A stretch of DNA of 40,278 nt, from positions 1 to 40,278 of the forward strand of contig CAZKFL010000018.1 of NCBI GenBank assembly GCA_964552055.1, in the 5' to 3' direction. A model generated the notes under the pieces. That model ran no database searches and had not been told where the DNA came from. It worked only from the letters and a program-made list of their open reading frames with translations. Every line of letters begins with the position of its first letter. The stretch's first letter is position 1. The stretch comes from VGMD01 sp964552055. GTDB taxonomy: Bacteria > Chlamydiota > Chlamydiia > Chlamydiales > 2-12-FULL-49-11. Both the position numbers and the translations under genes were made by a program. Below, piece by piece: positions 6,984-14,555 of the stretch.

Positions 6984-9614
6984 ATGACTTTAGCAGTAGG
7001 ACTAGTTGAGCCAGGCTGTGTGGTAGCTGATGAAATGGTTTCAGGACCTAAGACTTCTGAAGGTATTGTATTATTAAAAGGTCTAATCGCATCTAAAGTA
7101 AAGTATGTTTCATTCGCCATAATTACTAAATTCACTCCTTCTCTCCGGCATGGAATTTTAATGAGCGCTCGGCAAATAATTGCCCTTTTTAATCCGTTAG
7201 AAAGTGAGGCATTAGCGGCTCCTAGGTACGTTCAAATTGCTAGAAATGTGTATAGAGTGATAGTCGGAGAGCATCCAGAGGAATCCGAATTTATTGGCGT
7301 AAGTAGCTGTCAAATTTCTGATTGTAGTGATGCAATTATTAGGTTAGATGCAAAGCAATTAATGCAGATTTATCCTTTCGAAAAAAAAGATAGATTTCCT
7401 GCAAAAGCAATCACTCTAAAGGTTAGCTCTGAAAGCCTGGCAATAATTGAATTTGAATCTCTAAGGAAGCTTGTGCAGTCTTACTTAGTTGGAGATTTTC
7501 TTCGTGTAGGTCAAAATTTTGAGTTATCTCATTTACTAAAGTCATATTCCTTTAAAATACAAGGGGTAGTTCAAAATGAACACCTAGTTAGTGCAGAAAG
7601 TGATCCTATTGAAAGGATAGATTTATTAAATAGAAATGATTTTTCTATGGGTTATGTTGATGAGGAGACAGACTTTCAGTTTTCGGTTTTGTCTGATTCC
7701 CAAGTCTGTATTGTGAATAATTTACTTAAAGAAACCGAAGGTTGGAAGTATGTTTTTAATTTAATGATGCAACCATGTTTATCTGAATTAACTCCTATGT
7801 TTCAGATCTCTAAGGTAGTAGATCTTGCTAAAATAGGAGAGGAGATAAAAAAGCGGAAATATTGGGTTCAAGGATTAACAACTGAAGTTCTTGTAGCTTC
7901 CTTACCTTATGAAATTAGTCTAACCAAAATTAAAAATGCATCGGGTAAACGCCATAATATGGATGAGAACTTATATCCAAGTTGTTTTGAAATTGGTGAA
8001 AGTGCAGAGTTGGTTATTAAATTTCCTAGTTCTATTGTTGTTATCAATTCAAATGTGGAGCCTAAAGTTGCTAGCGCAATCACATTGAAAATAATTAAAT
8101 GTAAATCTGAAAAAAAAGATGATTTTCTTCAAATAATAGATGTTGAAGATCTTGCTATGAAAATAGGGTGGTGTGGGAACCCTTTAGTTCTTGTGGGTGA
8201 GAATTTCAAGTTTAATGATCGTGAAAATCATTATGCTTTCGAAGTAGTAAGTGTTCTTGATGAAGAGGGAAGTCTACATTTAAAAAAAACAGGAATTAAT
8301 CCCCGTTGGAAAGTTGGAACTGATTGTAAAATTGAATTTATCTATAACAGTCTTAGTATAGCTTTAGTTGAGGGTTCAAAGATCTTTCGAATAAAAAAAG
8401 TATGTTTAGAGCTGAGTCGTGTAGAGATTGCATTAGGGTCTGAATTAAAAATCGATGAGGATAAATTAAAGGAACTAATAGCGCATCAAATGCCACGCGA
8501 AGTGGTTTCCAATACAATTTTTAATGTTACTCTTTATCAAGCAGGTCAGCAAATACGGATTTTTTTTAAGGTCAAGTCGCTTGAGTTTGATCCGTCAGAG
8601 ATAGAATCTTCTTCATATCAGAAATTAGGTCTATTTTCGCACGAAACAAATATTGAAATTATCAGTCCAAATTCTATTGAGAATAAATCTTTCGAAATCA
8701 TAAAGGAAACTATTGGGCCCGAAGGTTTGGGTGTCCCAGAATTTTGTAATTTAGGTATTGGTGGCCTTTCTCAACTTGTAAAACAAAGATTGCATTCAAT
8801 TAAGCTTAGCATCAATCCAGAAATGAAGGAAGAGATGATAAAAAGAGGGATGAAGCCTTCTAAAGGGCTTCTCCTTTATGGCCCGCCAGGAACTGGTAAA
8901 ACTTCGCTCGCTCGTGAAATTAGTAAAATTCTTGGGTATAAAAAATCAAATGTACATTTTTATAACGGACCTGAATTCCTCAAGAAATTTTTAGGGGAAA
9001 CTGAAGGCATGATTAGATCTATGTTTGCTGTTGCTGACAAGGGCGGACAACATGCAATTATTATTGATGAAATTGATGCGATTGCCTGTGAAAGAACATC
9101 ATCGGAACTAACGCCATCTTGTATGAGAAGTATTATAGAACAATTTTTAGTAGAAATGGATGGATTCAAAAGCCGCGATAATCTTATTGTAATAGGATTA
9201 ACAAACAGATTGGATGAAATTGATTCAGCACTATTACGTCCCGGAAGATTTGATACTTTACTAGAAATTGGATTGCCAGATGAAGAGGGAAGAAATGAAA
9301 TTTTAGAGATATATATAAAAAAGTTAAAGGACGAGAGCCTTCTTGCAGATAATGTTGACCTTAAACATTGGGCAAAATTGAGTGGAGGATTCTCAGGGGC
9401 TGATATTAAAGAGATGGTAAATGAAGCCAGTTCTTATTCTCTACAGAGAATTTATACAATGAAACCAGAAGATAGGGCAACTTCTGATTATCGTATGGTT
9501 ACTCAAGATGATTTTTCTGAAGCTTTTGATAGACAAAAAGGAAGAGGAATGAGAGAAATGCAATATAAACTTGCTAGAGGAGCTGGTGGAGGTTCTGGAG
9601 CTGGAGGATCTTGA
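6984..9614 (+). CDS. NSF/Cdc48-like AAA ATPase with repeated N-terminal modules
   Basis: The C-terminal AAA module (about residues 590-860) closely follows the D1 ATPase of eukaryotic NSF: GIGGL, KGLLLYGPPGTGKT with the Walker A (633-640), NGPEFLKKFLGE, IIIDEID Walker B (692-698), IGLTNR sensor, LLRPGRF with two arginine fingers (752, 755) and IGLPDEEGR. There is only one AAA domain; NSF has two. The N-terminal 570 residues contain about four related segments, most clearly AITLK-beginning units near 140 and 362, each with a 'V G..F......Y.F.V..V' core like the NSF Nb subdomain. The protein ends in a glycine-rich tail (GAGGGSGAGGS). No signal peptide or membrane helix is seen. GGAGG lies eight bases before the ATG at 6984; a GTG at 6981 is possible. 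A role in remodelling protein complexes, perhaps host SNARE-like targets, is inference. Confidence 0.85.
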   Translation: MTLAVGLVEPGCVVADEMVSGPKTSEGIVLLKGLIASKVKYVSFAIITKFTPSLRHGILMSARQIIALFNPLESEALAAPRYVQIARNVYRVIVGEHPEESEFIGVSSCQISDCSDAIIRLDAKQLMQIYPFEKKDRFPAKAITLKVSSESLAIIEFESLRKLVQSYLVGDFLRVGQNFELSHLLKSYSFKIQGVVQNEHLVSAESDPIERIDLLNRNDFSMGYVDEETDFQFSVLSDSQVCIVNNLLKETEGWKYVFNLMMQPCLSELTPMFQISKVVDLAKIGEEIKKRKYWVQGLTTEVLVASLPYEISLTKIKNASGKRHNMDENLYPSCFEIGESAELVIKFPSSIVVINSNVEPKVASAITLKIIKCKSEKKDDFLQIIDVEDLAMKIGWCGNPLVLVGENFKFNDRENHYAFEVVSVLDEEGSLHLKKTGINPRWKVGTDCKIEFIYNSLSIALVEGSKIFRIKKVCLELSRVEIALGSELKIDEDKLKELIAHQMPREVVSNTIFNVTLYQAGQQIRIFFKVKSLEFDPSEIESSSYQKLGLFSHETNIEIISPNSIENKSFEIIKETIGPEGLGVPEFCNLGIGGLSQLVKQRLHSIKLSINPEMKEEMIKRGMKPSKGLLLYGPPGTGKTSLAREISKILGYKKSNVHFYNGPEFLKKFLGETEGMIRSMFAVADKGGQHAIIIDEIDAIACERTSSELTPSCMRSIIEQFLVEMDGFKSRDNLIVIGLTNRLDEIDSALLRPGRFDTLLEIGLPDEEGRNEILEIYIKKLKDESLLADNVDLKHWAKLSGGFSGADIKEMVNEASSYSLQRIYTMKPEDRATSDYRMVTQDDFSEAFDRQKGRGMREMQYKLARGAGGGSGAGGS

Positions 9615-9726
9615 TCCAAGTAGTAAGTTAGTTCTAAGATAAATAACGCAAACTGATTTTCGCAATTCGCGTTAATTTTATAGTATTGCTAATTTTTCTT
9701 TCGAAGAGAAAACTAAATCATGATTG

Positions 9727-10095
9727 TTATAGGTTATTAGCTGCTTGATGAGCTTTTTCTTTTATTTTTTCATTGGCATCATGAGCCACTTCTTTGGTTT
9801 TTTCTGCTGCTTCTTTAGTTTTATTTCCAATATCATGTGCAATTTCTTTCGCTTTTTCTACTGCTTCTTTAGCCTTATCTTCAACATTATGTGCGATTTC
9901 TTTAGCTTTTTCTGCAGCTTCATGAGCGCCGTTTTCGATATTGTCCTTAGTTGCTTTTGCAATTTCTTCTGACCTGTCAATTACGTGATCAATTTTTTCA
10001 CCAGTAGTTTTGTCTTTTGCAAATAGTGAAGCAGTAGCCAATAGTGGAAATAATGCCATAAGAACACACACTTTTTGTTTGAAATTAATTTTCAT
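9727..10095 (-). CDS. Exported protein of 18-residue amphipathic helix repeats (LEA/apolipoprotein-like)
   Basis: A signal peptide (residues 1-26, cleavage after ASLFA) is followed by a charged helix containing three consecutive 18-residue repeats of the form AxEAxEKxKEIAHxxxxK (about residues 57-111) plus a partial fourth. Eighteen residues make exactly five helical turns, so each unit would give a continuous amphipathic face of Ala/Ile/Val against Lys/Glu. Such sequences resemble LEA proteins and apolipoproteins, which bind membranes or protect proteins under stress. The protein is probably periplasmic. The underlying DNA is a 54-bp tandem repeat, prone to unit gain or loss. Confidence 0.72.
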   Translation of the reverse strand: MKINFKQKVCVLMALFPLLATASLFAKDKTTGEKIDHVIDRSEEIAKATKDNIENGAHEAAEKAKEIAHNVEDKAKEAVEKAKEIAHDIGNKTKEAAEKTKEVAHDANEKIKEKAHQAANNL

Positions 10096-10292
10096 AATTA
10101 CCTTGGTTGTTTATTATTTAGGAAAACATCTAGTGAAAGTGCTTTATTCACCTTCGGTAAGGGATCATGCTGTTTAACGAACATATTGTCCAGTTGTTTC
10201 TTTTTCAAAAACACGGTCTTAAACTTTTGATTGAAAAAGATCTAAGAATTCAGATATACCTAACGTAATTTAAAAATGAGAGTGCCGGCAAT

Positions 10293-10320
10293 CAAAAAAC
10301 CAAGTTTCGAATCACGAGTA
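10293..10320 (-). repeat. Family A half element, abutting family B
   Basis: The sequence AAAAAACCAAGTTTCGAATC then ACGAGTA matches one terminal repeat of family A, read inward on the minus strand. It shares its terminal TA with the adjoining B element, giving an A-B composite like the one at 25721-26106. Confidence 0.6.
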
Positions 10321-10494
10321 TATACTCATGACAGTTGAAAGACCCCGATTTTTCGCAGCAAAATCGTTTTAGTTTAATTAAGCGAAGCCGTCCGCTGAAG
10401 AGGGCTCTGTTTGAAACCAGGCCCGATGAAGCGGAATTGAAATAAAATGATTCTGCAAAGAAAAAGAGGGTGTTTCAACTGGAATGAGTATATA
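10319..10494. mobile_element. MITE-like repeat, family B, copy 1
   Basis: A 176-bp non-coding element with imperfect terminal inverted repeats of about 57 bp. Both ends begin TATATACTCAT, then share CAGTTGAAA, ACCC, TTTTTC and an AATC-TTTTA block in the same order. The right end lies 43 bases before the DUF3185 ATG. TA dinucleotides bound the element, as for IS630/Tc1-type insertions; no parent transposase is seen in the window. Confidence 0.7.
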
Positions 10495-10536
10495 CCCTTT
10501 GAGAACATACTTTTACTTAAACACAAGGAGAATTTT

Positions 10537-10749
10537 ATGAGCGCATCAAGAATTTTGGGAATTTCTGTATTGGCTGCAGGGATAGTCTGTTTATATTTTG
10601 GAGTTAATTCTAGTAATGCTTTTGTAGATCAAATTGCGGAATCTGCTACGGGTCGATTTACTGAGCATACAATGTGGTATATTATTGGTGGAATTGCAAT
10701 GATTATTGGTGGTGGCGCTTTATTTGTGAGGGGTCGTCAGAAGTTATAG
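10537..10749 (+). CDS. DUF3185 family small membrane protein
   Basis: This 70-residue protein has two membrane helices, RILGISVLAAGIVCLYFGV (5-23) and MWYIIGGIAMIIGGGALFV (46-64), joined by a loop with AFVDQIAESATGRFTEHT. The helix-loop-helix layout and the 'G..L...GI.l.yfG...s.sf.....e..TG..td.tmw.liGGi' pattern match DUF3185. The function is unknown. I chose the ATG at 10537 because AAGGAG lies seven bases upstream; the earlier in-frame ATG is inside a repeat element. A family B repeat ends 42 bases upstream and may influence expression. Confidence 0.85.
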   Translation: MSASRILGISVLAAGIVCLYFGVNSSNAFVDQIAESATGRFTEHTMWYIIGGIAMIIGGGALFVRGRQKL

Positions 10750-11042
10750 TCATTTAACTTTAAACCCCCTTGGGTGCTTATTTGCCCTGGCGCTCGAGAA
10801 ACAACCAATCTACTTTGCTCCTCTCCTAGTTAAGTTGAAAAACCTTAACTTGTCATTTAGCTTCTAACTTGATTATTTAGCGATGCGATATAGGAGAATA
10901 AGTTGCCAATCGGGTTTTCAATTAATATCTTTGCTTTAATAGTATCTTCATCTTCTTAATTTTATTTTTGATATAACTATCTCTTTAAGCTATGTTGCTT
11001 TAGCATAGAATCTCTTGCATTCATCTTACAAAAAGATTTGTT

Positions 11043-12284
11043 ATGATTCATTATCAATTTAATTTTTTAACTCCTGCTGAGCTAATTATTTTAGAAGAGC
11101 ATCTTAAATTAGGAATACCCCATCTAAAAGAGCATCTCAGCAAGAGGGAAGTGGAGCGGCTTTTGGGATCGCTTTCATTGAGTCAGTTACAAATTTCGGA
11201 AATTGGTAGAAGCAATATAGAAATTTCTGGCAATTTATCACTTATTCTCAATACTGTTTTTACCGCTACATTTGGAGCTTGGCTTGGATATTCCGCTTTT
11301 TGGGGACTCAGTTTATCTTCAACTTGGGTTTTCGGATTTATTGTTACTATTGCAGCTAGCTTTGGAGTTCTCATAGGATATCAGAGTGTAAGGTTTACAA
11401 AGCAGCAATCAATGGAAGCAATAAACGCTCAAAGAATTAATTTTTTGCAGATCGAGATATTAAAAATAATTCATGAAAAAAGAAGGGAAGAGATTGACGC
11501 AATTATATTGCAGTTAGACGATCTGTTTGCAAACCTGAGCTTCGGAACATTTTTTAAAGAAAAAGTTTCTGTCTTAAACTTACTGGGGAAATCTACAAAT
11601 GAGATCTCTGAATGGGCTTTAAAAGTAGAGGCAATCGGAAGGGCAAAACTGGACGTGTGTTTCAACGGGCTTGTTTCTGAAGAGTGTACTGAAGAATGGG
11701 TGAAAATTCAGGAGGAATTAAGTCAAAATGCAATTTCCTTTTTTGAGAAAAAGGAGGAACTACAAGTGATACACAATGGATCTCAAGTAAATAATGAAGA
11801 AACTATTGATTCTTCTTTGAGAAAGTTAATTTCCAGGGCTCCAAAAAAATCAGAAAAGTCACTTTCTTGGATTCGAAGTAATATCCGAGCGCTCGTATTA
11901 GGGCTCGCTCCGACTCTTTTAGGCGGTTTTAGCTCTCTTTCTGTCTATTTAGGGGGAGTCCCTTTAATTTTGAAAAATTTTGGTTATGATAAATCAATAC
12001 TCTTCTTTGCAAATCCTAAAGTTAAGATGGTGGAGTTTGCTATTTCACTTTTGATCACTCTTTATTTTGGATTTTCATTTGCCTACATGAATTGGAATGC
12101 ATTCAAGCGGTACCGAGAAATTAAAAAGACAAATCAAAATATCATTCAAATGGAGTCCGCACTCACAGTATTGGATGTGAATATGCTTGCTCTAAAAGAG
12201 CTGAGAAGTAGCGCAATTCAATTGATGAGATTTTTTAAAATAGTTAGCAAAATTACTGAGCATTTTAGTCTGGGAGTACGTTAA
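11043..12284 (+). CDS. Large protein with two paired membrane-helix hairpins, unknown function
   Basis: The 413-residue protein has two bilobed hydrophobic regions: residues about 62-82 with 90-112, and 280-302 with 332-355. They are separated by about 170 mostly helical, charged residues with coiled-coil character (for example AQRINFLQIEILKIIHEKRREE). The second half ends in another helical, soluble tail. Closely spaced helix pairs occur in chlamydial inclusion-membrane proteins, so an Inc-like role is possible but unproven. No recognisable Shine-Dalgarno element precedes the ATG. The 290 bases upstream contain only short inverted repeats (for example GTTAAG...CTTAAC near 10830). Confidence 0.6.
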   Translation: MIHYQFNFLTPAELIILEEHLKLGIPHLKEHLSKREVERLLGSLSLSQLQISEIGRSNIEISGNLSLILNTVFTATFGAWLGYSAFWGLSLSSTWVFGFIVTIAASFGVLIGYQSVRFTKQQSMEAINAQRINFLQIEILKIIHEKRREEIDAIILQLDDLFANLSFGTFFKEKVSVLNLLGKSTNEISEWALKVEAIGRAKLDVCFNGLVSEECTEEWVKIQEELSQNAISFFEKKEELQVIHNGSQVNNEETIDSSLRKLISRAPKKSEKSLSWIRSNIRALVLGLAPTLLGGFSSLSVYLGGVPLILKNFGYDKSILFFANPKVKMVEFAISLLITLYFGFSFAYMNWNAFKRYREIKKTNQNIIQMESALTVLDVNMLALKELRSSAIQLMRFFKIVSKITEHFSLGVR

Positions 12285-12354
12285 AAACCGGTTGGCAACT
12301 TTTTTATTTCTATAAATCAAATTTATTTTGTATATTATAGGTGTATGAGGGATT

Positions 12355-12888
12355 ATGAAGATAGTTTTAGTGGCGCTGATCGCGTTTATCAACCATTTAT
12401 GTGCTCAAGACTATCAGAATAATTTCACAAATTTAATAAAAAACACGATTTGGATTGTTCCTCCATCTACCTTGGTAGCCTATCAATATTCATCATCATC
12501 TTATACGGCTGTGACAGACCAAACGGTATGGATTATAGATAGCTATGATAATGGCTATTTCTTCGGAAATTCTTATACTGCTGTTATCAATTCAGGTTCT
12601 ACAACGTACTCTCAGAAAAAAATACTCGGCACGATTACAAGAGGCGGAGCTGTCTATATTACGTTTATACCCTCAGGATCAATTTCTACCACTGATTTGG
12701 TTAACGGGATTGGAACATTTGCTGATTTGCAAGGCAGTTACCAGTTTGTCATGCAGATGAATGCAGGTTCTGCTGCAGATGGACTTTCTCACTGGTCTTT
12801 CATGATCAGCATAAATCAAAACAGTCCATACTATTATAGTTTGCCAGGTGTAAATCAAAGCTTGCCTGAATTTTTAAGCAACTTTTAA
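12355..12888 (+). CDS. Secreted protein, unknown function
   Basis: A clear signal peptide (KIVLVALIAFINHLCAQ, cleavage after LCA) is followed by about 160 residues rich in Ser/Thr/Tyr/Asn with short beta-strand patterns, suggesting a small beta-sandwich or barrel. There is no Cys after the signal peptide and no catalytic motif is recognised. GAGGGA lies four bases before the ATG. It follows the two-hairpin membrane protein by 70 bases on the same strand. Confidence 0.65.
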   Translation: MKIVLVALIAFINHLCAQDYQNNFTNLIKNTIWIVPPSTLVAYQYSSSSYTAVTDQTVWIIDSYDNGYFFGNSYTAVINSGSTTYSQKKILGTITRGGAVYITFIPSGSISTTDLVNGIGTFADLQGSYQFVMQMNAGSAADGLSHWSFMISINQNSPYYYSLPGVNQSLPEFLSNF

Positions 12889-13116
12889 TCCCACTGTTCA
12901 GTGTTTGTAAGTCATTTACCCTTAAAATATTAAGTAAAATCAGTTTGATAAAATAATAGTGCGATTTATGCTGCATTTTCTGTAATCACCTAATGTTCAG
13001 ATGTTAATGATATTATTATTTTGCTGTATCTTGCTTAAGCATCAAATTTAAATATTATATAATACGCTCATAATAAGAGGTTTAGGATACTTCTTAGTGA
13101 AAATGATAAAAATATT
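12889..13116. other. AT-rich intergenic stretch without visible genes
   Basis: The bases between the secreted protein and the promoter at 13117 show no coding frame with a ribosome-binding site, no strong hairpin and no copy of the window's repeat families. Confidence 0.4.
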
Positions 13117-13145
13117 TTGAAATGTTAGTTTTAATATGTTATAAT
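13117..13145 (+). promoter_or_regulatory. Sigma-70-type promoter of the 76-residue protein
   Basis: TTGAAA (13117-13122) and TATAAT (13140-13145) are separated by exactly 17 bases, and TG at 13137-13138 gives an extended -10. The leader to the ATG at 13192 would be about 40 bases and A-rich, with GAGGGG as the Shine-Dalgarno element. Confidence 0.65.
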
Positions 13146-13191
13146 AAGTGTACTTAAATTAATAATATTAACAAAAAAGAGGGGTCTAATT

Positions 13192-13422
13192 ATGAGTTTT
13201 ATATCTACTTCAATGAGAACGCTCGCAACTACAGCTTCTGTTGCAGCAAAAGCAGCGCCAAAAAAAGAAATCAGCGGGTTTAATCAGGTAATCATTAAGG
13301 TTTGGGCTATTGTGGTCTTTGGAGGAGTGGTAGCTGGTTCTGCACATGCAATGGTAAAAGATGGATTAATTCCAAGTACTTCAGTCCATTCTGTTGCAGA
13401 CTTTCCCAAAAAAACAGCCTAA
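13192..13422 (+). CDS. Small single-helix membrane protein, unknown function
   Basis: The 76-residue protein has an Ala/Lys/Ser-rich N-terminal arm (about 1-27), one hydrophobic segment VIIKVWAIVVFGGVVAGSAH (33-52) and a short soluble tail. Its own strong promoter, a good Shine-Dalgarno sequence and an intrinsic terminator 40 bases after the stop make a compact, well-defined transcription unit, so it is very likely a real, well-expressed gene despite its size. No family is recognised. Confidence 0.68.
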   Translation: MSFISTSMRTLATTASVAAKAAPKKEISGFNQVIIKVWAIVVFGGVVAGSAHAMVKDGLIPSTSVHSVADFPKKTA

Positions 13423-13463
13423 GAAGTAGGTCTATTTAGTAGTTAGTGGATGAGTCTTTTCAT

Positions 13464-13501
13464 AGGTCTCTTTCTTTAATTTGAAGGAGACCTTTTTATT
13501 T
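13464..13501 (+). terminator. Rho-independent terminator
   Basis: AGGTCTC-TTTC (13464-13474) pairs with GAAGGAGACCT (13483-13493), an 11-bp stem with one G-T wobble and an eight-base loop, followed by TTTTATTT. It ends the 76-residue protein transcript. Confidence 0.8.
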
Positions 13502-13523
13502 CCAGATAGCAATAAAACTGAGG

Positions 13524-14531
13524 TTAATATCTCAGTAATACACCTACGCTCAATCCGGATAAAGCTAGATTTCCTTTTGTGGTATAAGCGCCTGTTCCTA
13601 GGCTCCTTTGCTGTAAATAAAAATCCTGAAATCGAATGATATTGATGTAATAGTGTTCTTCCCAGGCTGCTTTTAACAAGAGTTCAAGATTGGGTTTTTG
13701 AAAGAGGTGTCTCCAGCTAAATCCAATTTCTAGATCCGTATTCAGTATAGTTCCACCTTGAGAAAGTTTTTTAATTTGATCTACTAATATAGTGGAATCG
13801 CGTGATGAATAGTAATCTGTCTCGACATAGTCTTGTTTTATTTTAAAGTTGCCCCATAAGTTATTTATTGCACAGTTACCATAAAGTCCAAACCCAGCTT
13901 TAAAATCAAAGTTCGCTTTAAATCCTATTCTAGGACCAATTCCCAGCAATAAATTTTTATTTTTTGAATCGACGACATTTGTTGACGGTAGATTAGTCAT
14001 TAGATCTAAAAAAGCGGTATTGACAGTGCTCTTGAAATTTTGAGATACGTCTAGACCTTCAATCGCAAGAAAAGGCTCAAAAAGAAAATGATTGCCGAGG
14101 AGTAGTTTTCGTCCGAGTTGTAAATCGAGTCGGTTGAAATGTAAACCCCATTTTTGTGTTACTTCAAATATACCTGCAGTGCTTGGGGTAGAAGTTAGAA
14201 TAGTTTCCACATTTGCATTCACTGTATCATTCGAACTTGTTGAATAGTAAGTGTAGCATAGTTCAATATCCCAATTTGCAGGTTGCGCACCAAGTACTGC
14301 CCGGACTCCTGAATTCCACTTAGAGCTTAAATTAGGGGAGTCTCCTGTGCTGACAGTAGGAGAGTGAAATCCGTCTTGAGTGCTAAACCAGAGAAGATAA
14401 TCGATTTCACAATGGACAAGGGAATTAAGCTCCTTTTGGTAAAGAGATGCGCTTTTATCTGTAAGTTCGTTTGAATGTATGCTTACAATTAAAAAGAGTG
14501 AAATTAGTGAGCAAATTTTTATGATGTACAT
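13524..14531 (-). CDS. Outer-membrane porin of the Lpg1974/MOMP-like family
   Basis: After a signal peptide (IIKICSLISLFLIVSIHS) comes CEIDYLLWFSTQDGF, matching the family's first strand ('v.ad.LyW.a.edGl'), then a WNSGVRAVLG strand. Later strands have alternating aromatic/polar residues, a LLGIGPRIGF strand and a C-terminal Tyr (VLLRY), the aromatic terminus of an outer-membrane barrel. At 335 residues it fits the family. It is the second gene of an operon, 24 bases after the secreted protein at 14556-15941. The neighbouring plus-strand paralogue (16036-17100) is broken. Confidence 0.82.
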   Translation of the reverse strand: MYIIKICSLISLFLIVSIHSNELTDKSASLYQKELNSLVHCEIDYLLWFSTQDGFHSPTVSTGDSPNLSSKWNSGVRAVLGAQPANWDIELCYTYYSTSSNDTVNANVETILTSTPSTAGIFEVTQKWGLHFNRLDLQLGRKLLLGNHFLFEPFLAIEGLDVSQNFKSTVNTAFLDLMTNLPSTNVVDSKNKNLLLGIGPRIGFKANFDFKAGFGLYGNCAINNLWGNFKIKQDYVETDYYSSRDSTILVDQIKKLSQGGTILNTDLEIGFSWRHLFQKPNLELLLKAAWEEHYYINIIRFQDFYLQQRSLGTGAYTTKGNLALSGLSVGVLLRY

Positions 14532-14555
14532 TTTTTTAGTCTTCCTACACTTAGA

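Larger units (their letters stand above)
10096..10536. other. Non-coding interval between the repeat protein and the DUF3185 gene
   Basis: The 441 bases hold the upstream region of the minus-strand repeat protein (10096-10290), half of a family A element (10293-10320) and a full family B element (10319-10494). No convincing coding frame is present. The ATG at 10447 lies inside the B element and is not a gene start. Confidence 0.6.

Noticed and set aside
9644..9674. TAACGC...GCGTTA hairpin after the NSF-like gene
   Set aside because: Only six base pairs with a 19-base loop and no proper U-run; too weak to call a terminator.
9745..9972. A Phe/Cys-rich plus-strand frame
   Set aside because: It is the antisense of the Lys/Glu/Ala repeats in the exported helical protein and inherits their periodicity.
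10447..10536. Upstream extension of the DUF3185 gene
   Set aside because: It starts inside a family B repeat; the ATG at 10537 has AAGGAG and matches the family length.
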